Of a stretch of 31,654 nt of DNA, positions 11,853 through 19,715 are shown in pieces; position 1 is the first letter of the stretch; each line of letters opens with the position of its first letter. A program made the translations under genes and the position numbers. Location: assembly GCF_000003815.2 (NCBI RefSeq), contig NC_049993.1:17445745-17477398 (forward strand), read 5' to 3'. The notes under the pieces are model-generated. The model was not told where the DNA came from, did not search any database, and saw only the letters and a program-made list of their open reading frames with translations. The DNA comes from Branchiostoma floridae. Lineage: Eukaryota > Chordata > Leptocardii > Amphioxiformes > Branchiostomatidae.

Positions 11853-12773
11853 TCAGAATTCTCCATTGAAAGGCCACTGTGGATGGTCATCACACCTGAA
11901 ATGACAGAAGAAAACAGACTTTTAAGTTTTAGCTACTTGTAAAGTGCTTTTGAGTGTTTTCTTTTTACCACATAAGGAAGGATGCATCGAAAGATAATCT
12001 ATGTTTCGGCCCAGTGTATTTTTATGTTATCTTGTTGCTCATTGTTTGGGTGCCCATGTTGTTTGGGTTGATATTTTCAAAAGTTTGATGATTTTTTTGG
12101 AGGACAGGATTTCCTTGCTACAAGAAAAATATGAATTGAAAGTTGTCATAATAGATTGTTAAGCTGGTTCATGCCAGTAGATATTTATGACTTGTAAAGT
12201 TGGTTCAGGTTAAATTGTCACTCATTGTTTGGGAGCCCATGTTGAAAGAGACATTTTCAAAAGATACCCGTTTCAATGAGTAAATTTTTCCATTGAATTT
12301 TCCATTGGCCTGCTTTAAACAAGACTGTTGTTTTTTTCAGAATAAAAGGATTTAACTGCTACAAGTAAAGATGCTTTTTTCAGAATAAAAGGATCTAATT
12401 GCTTCAAGTAATGATGCATTGAAATATTTCCTTGCTGCAAGTAAAAAATTATGCATTGAAAGTTGTCATTTAGTTTGTAAAGTTGTTATGTCATTCATTG
12501 TTTGGCTCGCCAATGTTGCTAAGATTTGGAAAATCTGAACTTTTTAGAGGACAGAATTTGCTTGTTGAGACCGGAAAAAAAAGCATCCTGTGTTGGAAGA
12601 ACAGGTCTTAGAGATTAGAGGCCTGATAAGACTAATGCTGAAGCTCCATTGGGACTACCGACTTAAACATTCAAAATGAAATGAACTTACATCCCAAACT
12701 TGACAATCCTGGCATCTTTGTTCAGTCCTGAGATTGTTTCCATGTCTTCTGTGCTCAGCTCAAAGTCAAAGAT
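11853..12773 (-). CDS. Aldo-keto reductase, C-terminal two coding exons only (partial)
   Basis: Two minus-strand exons are joined by a GT-AG intron. The first (12773-12691, 83 nt) follows a good acceptor (tgctgttttccag). It encodes IFDFELSTEDMETISGLN and then KDARIVKFG. Its donor is gtaagt. The second (11895-11853) follows 'tgtcatttcag', completes the split Met codon and encodes CDDHPQWPFNGEF and a TGA stop. The 'FDFELs.edM..i..LN' motif followed by a 'HP.yPF..EF' tail is the C-terminus of NADPH-dependent aldo-keto reductases of the AKR1 type. An 83-nt penultimate exon is also typical of vertebrate AKR1 genes. The catalytic barrel (Asp, Tyr, Lys, His) is not encoded here. The next gene upstream on this strand ends only about 0.4 kb away at 13183. 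The exons may therefore be a partial duplication, the 3' end of a gene with a very long intron, or an assembly artefact. Both reading frame and splice sites are intact. Confidence 0.75.
12090..12480. repeat. Degenerate short repeats in the reductase intron
   Basis: Phrases such as 'tttccttgctacaag', 'gcattgaaagttgtcat' and 'cagaataaaaggat' recur two to three times between 12090 and 12480. They form an imperfect local repeat with units of about 42 bases near 12340-12420. Confidence 0.6.
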
Positions 12774-13044
12774 CTGGAAAACAGCAACAGTTACTGTACA
12801 GTGTCATTAAATGGAGAAATCTGTATATATTCCATGTTTGAATGCAAAATTTTTGTTTATATTTTGTGGTTCTTTCACAATGTTATAGGCTATTTACTCA
12901 TATATCTTACAAAACATAGATCAAAACTTTCATGTACATAAACAGTAACTGTTACAGATTTGTTCCCAATAACTTGCTTCCTGCTGAAATAGCCTTTTGG
13001 ACCAAATTTGTATTTGTTGTTGTGTTAGGCAGACAAAAGGCCAG

Positions 13045-13064
13045 ATGCATTCTGTGGAATGCAT
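13045..13064 (-). other. Short perfect hairpin just past a poly(A) signal
   Basis: Arms ATGCATTC and GAATGCAT (8 bp, perfect) enclose a 4-base loop. On the minus strand the hairpin lies about ten bases downstream of the AATAAA at 13074-13079, near the expected cleavage site of the Gla/EGF-type transcript. No function is known to me. Confidence 0.5.
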
Positions 13065-13073
13065 GGGTATGAG

Positions 13074-13079
13074 TTTATT
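13074..13079 (-). terminator. AATAAA poly(A) signal for the Gla/EGF-type gene
   Basis: TTTATT on the plus strand reads AATAAA on the minus strand, about 104 bases after the stop codon at 13185-13183. Confidence 0.6.
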
Positions 13080-13182
13080 GTATAGTAAGCATTTGTTCTC
13101 TGTATCTGGTATAACCGCCCTTTGGCGTAACACACCCGAGCTTCGCAGGTATGCGTCGCGGCAGCAGCTGGTTATATTACAC

Positions 13183-16100
13183 TCAGTATGACGGACCCAT
13201 CACACCTAACTTTTGCACATCTATCTGCAAGCGTTGATGCCTCGGCCAGTCAGCGGCAGTCGGTCCGATCCAACTGCTGTCCCATGTCACCTAGACAAAC
13301 AAAGGTTATGCTGTTGAATTTAATTCTCCACATACACTTATCTAGAAGTACAGGGTTGACTGAAAAACGCAAGCCACTTTATCAGCAATCAAAAAAGTAC
13401 AATGCACTGATATTCTTATTTTTTCTACAGAAACGAGGGGTGACACCTGTCAGGATTTCTGACACTGAGACTGGTTTTGTAATGTGTAAGTTTAGTTGCA
13501 TTCCTGAAGGACACTGGTCAAAGACTGGAGGGAGAGTATAAAAAAAGTTGTTCCGTTTTATTGCTGTGATGGAAGTTGGAACAAAAGTTCATCTTTTAAT
13601 ACCTGGAGTCTGTTGTAGGCGTTGTGCCTCCCGACATAGACGGTAGAGGGCGCTGTTACGGCTCCACAGTCCGCCTCCAGCGTGTCTCGCTCCGTGTAGT
13701 TCACTACACGCTGCAGCTTCGCCAGGCAATGCATGATGGTCGACTGGGAAGAAACTGGACGACAAACAATATTACCTTGCGCATGATGGCAAGAAAGAAC
13801 ATTTTATAAAACGCATGGATTATTTTAATCCAAATTGAACATAATTGTAATACTAGTAGTTACCCCATTTTTTTTTCAATTTTCTAGCTACAAAATCATT
13901 TTGAATGACTTGCATTTGGACTCTCAAGAGTCCATGAATAATTAATTGATGTATTGATGCATATGTCGTATGCTGAATGATTACAAATGGATACCGCAAA
14001 GTTAGTAAAATCTATGCTCCTCCAAAAAGGATCATAATCATTAAACTCGACACAAAAGCCTTTGTACTCACTTGTGAGACAGTTGTTCCCGCCGAACCCA
14101 GGTGCGCATGTGCAGGAGGATGGTGTTGTCGGACAGCGGCCGGGGTAGCAGAAATTGCTGTCGGGTCGCCACGAACATCGTTCTGAAATAAACAACAGTC
14201 ACATGACTATGGCGTACTGTCCGCCATCTTAGCACGGAGGCTATAAAGATGTTCGGTCCCCATTTACATCATTCTGTGGCCAGTCATAAAAAAACTACAG
14301 CTTTACAGCTTTTGCAGTCGCGAATTTTTTGCGTGAAAGGAAAAGGGAGTAAAGTGGACGTCCCTAATCTGCTCAAAAGACTAACTAAAGCGAAAGAGAG
14401 ACGAGCCAGGAAACAACTCTCTATCTTCGTGTCTACCTTGCCCCCCAACGACCTGGTGGTCATGGAACTTGATACGTGGGTACCTATACATATGCAGGTA
14501 CTATTTCCGCGACCGTCGGTTAAACATATACGAAATAAGTCAATAATTAAAATGTATGCAAAATTTTTCTTCGTTCGAAATCACTACGGTTCTATCGCAA
14601 AACACATGCGGTGTTGCGTTGACATAGATATATATTTTGTAGAGCATCACAGTCCATCATGCTACAAGTAATGGCTTTCTTAGCATCATCATCTATTTTC
14701 GTCACTTACAATGCCATATAAGTAGTCAGTACTTACGTTCACAGACTCTATTTGGGTAGCCGCCTGATGACACTTGCTGGTACGCTTTGACCTGCCCGCC
14801 CCTGTCGAAGTTACAGCGGTTACACTGGTGGTTACTGGCGGTGGTGCAGATCAGCCGCTCACAGTTGGCGATGGCGGTACATGCTGTAGGGGTGGGACAA
14901 GAACAATGGTTAATACGTTTAAATAATTTAGCTTTGAATAACAATCCGCGGTCAAGACCAAGGTATTGTGCGTCTAAAAGTTAGTCTCTTTTACCAGTCG
15001 GGAAAATTTTGAGTATTGGTAAATTGAAAGTCTGAAAGCTTAGTTTTGTTACATGCCCTGCTACTTGGATATTTAGACGGTTTAATATAATAGTTATTCT
15101 TGAGGACGCCACTTCTTGGTTGGACGTTCGTTACTGAGAAAGCCGGCCAGGCATTCACATATGTCCAAAGTTATAGTCTGAACGTCACGCTGTAGAAGCT
15201 ACGACACGAGAAACCCGAGTATGTATCCCTCCGTATGTGCTAGAAAAAGCTTGCCGTTAGCTGGCGTTGCCACCGGAAGAGTGCACACTGGACTTGTATT
15301 TTGAGGCTTACATGATGTTCTAATACTTCTGTCAGTGGGATTTCACAGTGTGTAAAACAACTACTCATGATGCCATAACAGATACCGAAACCATGCATCC
15401 CTTTGAACTAGTAACATTGTCATCATCAAGGCTCAGTCTCAGATGTAAACGTGCACTCTGACACTCACTATCCTGTAAATGCATTTAAGTTCGCGGGGAT
15501 TTAATTTCGCGGTAACACCATAGACTGCAATCTAATACCATAACAGAAAAATGTTCGCGGTGGATTTAAGTTCGCGGAGAAGTGGTCACCACGAAAACTA
15601 ATCCACCGCGAACATTTCTGCATTTACAGTTTATTGCGATAAATGCACAGTAAGGCTTAGGTCACATTTCCTAACCGGGGCCCGGCCGGGATGTTTTAAG
15701 AAACGAAGAATCAAATTGTATACCTAGAAAAACACACAAATTATGCCCATGAATCTTATTTTGACATTTTGTGTATTTTGATGTCTTTCATATCATTCTT
15801 TTCGCTCCCGAAAACTACCCGGCCGGGCCCCTTTTTGGAAATGTGACCTAGGCCTAAGCGGGATTGGTTTACGTATGTTAACTTAACATTGTCACATTTT
15901 GATAGCTTGTACTACCATGCCATAGTTTCTTACCCGGACAGGAGTAGCCACAATGACGATTGACACAGTACTGGTCTTCACGACACCCTTTGTTGCCCAA
16001 ACACTCGTTGATATCTGCACACAAAATTAGGCGATTAACATTTCATCGTAGAGAGTGTATTCATACACTATCTTAATGCATTCTACTAAATTGAAGTATG

Positions 16101-17430
16101 TTTTCTTACTGTATACGTGTTGCGTTTATTAGAACATTAATAGAAATAGAACAACTGAGCTGAAAAAAAAAGTACACTAACATTGTGATTAGTATCACGT
16201 AGAAACACTGACTTTCAAACTTACCGTTACACACCCTCCAGTGTGGTCCACTATCAGCATACCCTGGGTTCGCCCTGTCGCAAGTGCAACCACTCTCACA
16301 TGGCCATTTGTTGCACGCCATGTCGTGCAGGTACTCTCTCTTGAATAAGAAGTTACTCACCATTTATTCGACATTTATATATTACCATTCAAAGGAGCTA
16401 GGCAGTAAACGAGACTTTCGACGACTGTAGGGTCCAGTTCATGTATCAACATTTGATTTGGTTACAAAACATTTCACTTAAACTAGTGAAGAAAACAGTA
16501 CTGGGCTATGATTGGCACTAAGAACAGAGTAGACTACATCGTTTCGGCCTGGTAAGAGTCCTTTGCTCTGATTTGGGCCACTCTTCAGTTGATCGTCATC
16601 GTTGACTTTTGCAGATGGTCCAGTGCTTTCTTCATACTTACTGGTTATACATCCATGTGTTAATGATATGAATAGCTAAGGGGCTAGTCTACTCGAACAC
16701 AAATTACAAATTCTATATTGTATGTTCACATCATTCTCTGAACATTTGGTGGTCATGTGATAAGTCGTTTAGTAGTTACAAGAGTTACAAACGCGGACCT
16801 CCAACCCCCTCCCTCCCGCCCCACATTGACAAAAAAAAGCCAGTTCTGAATGGGGTTAAAGCGCTTTGTATGAACCGGCCGGATTTTGAGTGCTATTTAC
16901 ACTATAATGTGCATTTGTTCAGTTGATTGAACTGTTAAAACCTTACCGTACTGTCCCAGTTGCCGTAGTAGTAGGCAGCTTCCCAGAAGGTACAACCTTC
17001 TCCATAACACTCCTCCCACAAAGTCCTTTTCTGTCTAGATCGGCTATCAAGGAAACTGTTTGCTACTTCTTCGGTCGAAAAGGGTGAAGAAACGTCATCG
17101 ACAATGGTCTGGTCCTCTGCGCCTAAACTGTGAAAATGTACAGTAAAAATCAGCACAATCGATTACTTAAAACGTCAAAGATGTTAATAGTAAGTAGCAA
17201 ATGGCATACAGATGTTTTGAGTTTGATATTAAAACTGCTAGGGCAAAATTCTTACCCAATAACTGTAAAATGTAGCCTTGATCACAGTTAGTTTTTTTAC
17301 ATATATCGATCCAGGTCCTCAGAAACATAAAGGAAAGAATTCTGTCTGTTTGAACTTACCACAAAATCGTGTGAAAGGTCAGCGACACAATGACCAGGGA
17401 GTAAAGCAGCAAGGGTCCGGTGGTGTTCAT
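13183..17430 (-). CDS. Secreted Gla-like and EGF-like multidomain protein (8 exons, 321 aa)
   Basis: Coding exons are 17430-17360, 17127-16947, 16339-16225, 16014-15934, 14883-14737, 14182-14072, 13754-13603 and 13290-13183. All phases join, giving 966 nt. Residues 1 to about 24 are a signal peptide. Phe40, Ala46 and Leu50 stand at -16, -10 and -6 from Arg55. This is the spacing of the gamma-carboxylase recognition propeptide of vitamin-K-dependent proteins. Next comes ECYGEGCTFWEA (63-74), then Asn80, Thr84 and Tyr87, which align without gaps to the Cys-loop half of a Gla domain. Several usual Glu positions are Gly, Trp or Tyr, and the N-terminal half of the domain is missing. Cys-rich EGF-like modules follow: 93-121; a calcium-type DINEC start at 123; 151-197; and a canonical C8C4C6C1C8C EGF at 201-233. 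The C-terminal part (236-321, Cys245 and Cys265) is unassigned, possibly like VWDE-type proteins. The first two exons separate signal from pro-Gla as in clotting-factor genes. The start is the only Met giving a signal peptide that joins exon 2. Confidence 0.8.
14249..14671 (+). other. 140-codon open frame inside an intron, probably chance
   Basis: It lies antisense within intron 5 of the Gla/EGF-type gene. The product has a basic stretch (LLKRLTKAKERRARK) but no domain I recognise. It has no neighbouring exon, poly(A) signal or promoter hint. An open frame of this length is near what chance gives in a window this size. It is recorded so the intron is not left unexplained. Confidence 0.12.
15473..15629. 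mobile_element. 157-bp inverted-repeat element (CTGTAAATGCA ends)
   Basis: The ends 'ctgtaaatgca' (15473) and 'tgcatttacag' (to 15629) are reverse complements. The next bases on both sides carry 'ttcgcgg' and 'ccgcgaa' palindromic segments. The body is mostly fold-back sequence without coding capacity, as in miniature inverted-repeat elements. It sits in intron 4 of the Gla/EGF-type gene. A related sequence begins at 26167. Confidence 0.75.
15651..15857. mobile_element. ~207-bp inverted-repeat element (taggtcacatttcc ends)
   Basis: The left end contains 'taggtcacatttcc' and then 'ggggcccggccggg'. The right end contains the reverse complement of both, with a few mismatches, so the arms are about 40 bases long. 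The middle is AT-rich and non-coding. It lies 21 bases after the previous element in the same intron, so two independent fold-back elements sit side by side. Confidence 0.8.
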
Positions 17431-17759
17431 GATCCTTTTTTTAAAGTACGAGAAAACTGTAGGTTTTAATACTATATTTTCTGTACGAAAATTCATAACA
17501 ATGACATTGCCTAGACAAAGGCTAAAGAAACTGCACGACATGTAACTACAATTCAGATGAAACAATTTAAACTATGCCATCTGCTAAAAAAAGATGTTAC
17601 TCACCCGATATTCAGCTAATGTTAAAGAGAATTTCGGGTTTCACTGCTGAAAAGTCGCCTCCATAATTTGTTGCACCGTTCTGCGTAGGGAGCATTCTAA
17701 TGATGCCAGAGCCCCCAGAGGTCTTATTTTCTCCCTAGCAACCTTCCTTGTTCGCGCAA

Positions 17760-17767
17760 TGACGTCA
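17760..17767. promoter_or_regulatory. CRE palindrome TGACGTCA upstream of the Gla/EGF-type gene
   Basis: A perfect 8-base CRE (CREB/ATF type) lies 330 bases before the start codon at 17430. It is followed by 'aataaatgcttatataatg', which could hold a TATA-like box. The core promoter itself was not located. Confidence 0.35.
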
Positions 17768-17879
17768 ATAAATGCTTATATAATGTCCTTGTCCCAACCA
17801 AATCACGTACATTTTATGGAGCAAATACAACTTACAATGAAAATTTTTAAGACAGGGGCTGCAATAGATATCTTTCCAA

Positions 17880-17937
17880 TGTCGCATGTGCAGCCTTTCC
17901 CGCATGGTCATCCGTTGCACGCCATAGTATACAGGTA
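17880..17937 (-). pseudogene. Dead copy of exon 3 of the Gla/EGF-type gene
   Basis: About 58 bases match exon 3 (16339-16225), including 'gttgcacgccat' and the spacing of the cysteine codons. On the minus strand the copy keeps MACN, CGKGCTCD and the exon order, but the Trp codon TGG has become TGA (17910-17908). No intact splice donor was seen. It is best read as a remnant of a second, broken copy of the gene upstream of the intact one, cut short by the element that begins at 17946. Confidence 0.7.
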
Positions 17938-17945
17938 TTATCTAA

Positions 17946-18838
17946 TGCCTAGGTTACACATAGCCGAATTTGGCTCCCGACTCTCTCCCGACTATGGTTT
18001 AGGAGTAATTCGGGAGCTAGTCGGCTGTAGTCGGCTGGTGTTCGGCTCAGTCGGCTGGCGTTCCTCTGGCGTTCTGCTCAGTCGGCTGGTGTTCGGCTGC
18101 TCCATCCGAATGTATTGAAATGTTCAAAACATTCGGCTCTGAACGGCAACTCTGAAATGGGTCGGTTGGTGGTCGGCTGGTGTTCGGCACAGTCGGCTAG
18201 TGTTCGGTTGGTGTTCGGGAGTAAGTCAGCAGTCAAATTAAATCTTAAACACGCCATAAACACTGCTGACTTACTCCCAGCTTGTTTCCAACTAACCAAT
18301 GATTCACCCCAAGACCGTAGAAAAATCACTGCTAACTCATTCCCAAGCCAAAAGATTATTTCCAGGACGTAGACGAATCACTCCCGAACTTCACACGACC
18401 GACATCCAGCCAAAAACAAAAAGAACCATAAATGCCGTATTGGAGCTATCTGTGATCCAAATTTGATCTCTTGGTGATGTTTACAAAATAGAGGAAAGGA
18501 TAATCTTGATTAAAAAACGAAAATGAGCACTCTTTTGAAAATCGCTGATTATGTCTATTTCAAGTCGAGAGAGGGTCGGCAATCGGTTGGGAATCAGTCA
18601 TGAGTGATTCGGTAGTCTGCGGCTAGAGGTCGGCATGGTAGGGAATAGGTTGGACAGCATTCAGGACACAGTTGAGAGTAAGTCATTTACTGGTCGGGAG
18701 ATGTTCGGGACATGTTCGGCGCTAAAATAATAGGCGTGGCCTAAACTGGTCAGACTGCTCCCGAACTTCTGCCGACTTGGGTCGGCTAAGAGTCGGCTGG
18801 TGTTCGGGAGCCAAAGTCGGCTATGTGTAACCTAGGCA
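17946..18838. mobile_element. ~893-bp inverted-repeat transposon-like element with TAA target duplication
   Basis: The left end starts 'tgcctaggttacacatagcc' and continues 'gaatttggctcccga'. The right end is its reverse complement with one mismatch over about 35 bases. The element is flanked by TAA on both sides (17943-17945 and 18839-18841). A 3-bp TWA duplication is typical of PIF/Harbinger DNA transposons, so that assignment is an inference. The interior repeats 'gtcggctggtgttcgg' many times and has no transposase frame, so it is non-autonomous. Confidence 0.8.
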
Positions 18839-18841
18839 TAA

Positions 18842-19715
18842 TAGTAATGGACATTAACTATTGAAGACAGTCTTCGGACATTCGTAGATGTGATGTATAC
18901 ATGTACAAAATTCAGCTGTTTGGGGACGGAGACTGAGGTAGATTCTGTCGGCTATCGGTTCCAAGTATAATGTACTATTCCGAAATAAAGAATAAATCTT
19001 GAACCATCAAAAGAAGCATTTTCTGGACAGAGACTGCCATCAGAACGATTCAAATGATATCTCAACAACTTGTGTGTCACCGTCGATAAACAACGAGTTC
19101 GAGGAGATTCATAAATTCATTTTGTAATGCTGTTTGTTTTGACTCGCCGATACAGCTTTCTTTTCAGAGAACGTCAACATTTATCACTGATAAGAGAGAC
19201 TAAGGTTGTTTTTTCGTGGTAGCAACCTTCCTTCTTCGGACAATAACCAGGTCAACAAATGTAACGTCTGTCTTTGTATGATCCAGCTAAAGATTACTTT
19301 GCATCAATGGGGTTTGAAGACTAAGGCCCAGACTAACGACCGAGAAGCTATTGATTGACAAAAGAGCGCGCCACTATTTTGCATGTATTTCTACTATCCA
19401 CACAGAGCTCGGTAAGGAAGTTTGTGGCCATTTTATCGTATCTCTCGTTCTTGATGTCTGTCCGTTCTTCGACTCATTTCTCAAAGAATTATCCCTCCCC
19501 TTGTCGTTTTATCCTCCGACTGCCAGCAAAGGTTTGTGGGTCTCGCGTACAGAGAACGGAAGGTATGATAAAAAAGTGACATCCCTTCCGACCTCTGCTT
19601 GGCGAGTAATGTAATACAACGGTCAGTGCCCGACCTCCGTGACAAGGTTCAAAGTCCGACCGATCGTACAGTCCCGTGATTCACCTGTACAATAACACAC
19701 CTGTCTAGCAGTAAG
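18842..19715. other. Intergenic stretch upstream of the ependymin-related gene
   Basis: No exon was recognised. At 19221-19240 'gtagcaaccttccttcttcg' resembles 'ctagcaaccttccttgttcg' at 17737-17756, upstream of the Gla/EGF-type gene. This may be a second trace of the local duplication. The promoter of the ependymin-related gene should lie at the right end, but no clear TATA box was seen. Confidence 0.4.

Noticed and set aside
13741-13754. Nearer acceptor AG (exon 7 starting at 13743) in the Gla/EGF-type gene
   Set aside because: Its phase would force the frame beginning DHHALPGEAAACSELHG. The acceptor giving a start at 13754 joins in phase and keeps the frame MHCLAKLQRVVNYTERDTL, which continues sensibly into exon 8.
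14249-14671. 140-residue plus-strand open frame as a nested gene
   Set aside because: Length is near the chance maximum for a window of this size, the product is unrecognised, and there is no transcript signal.
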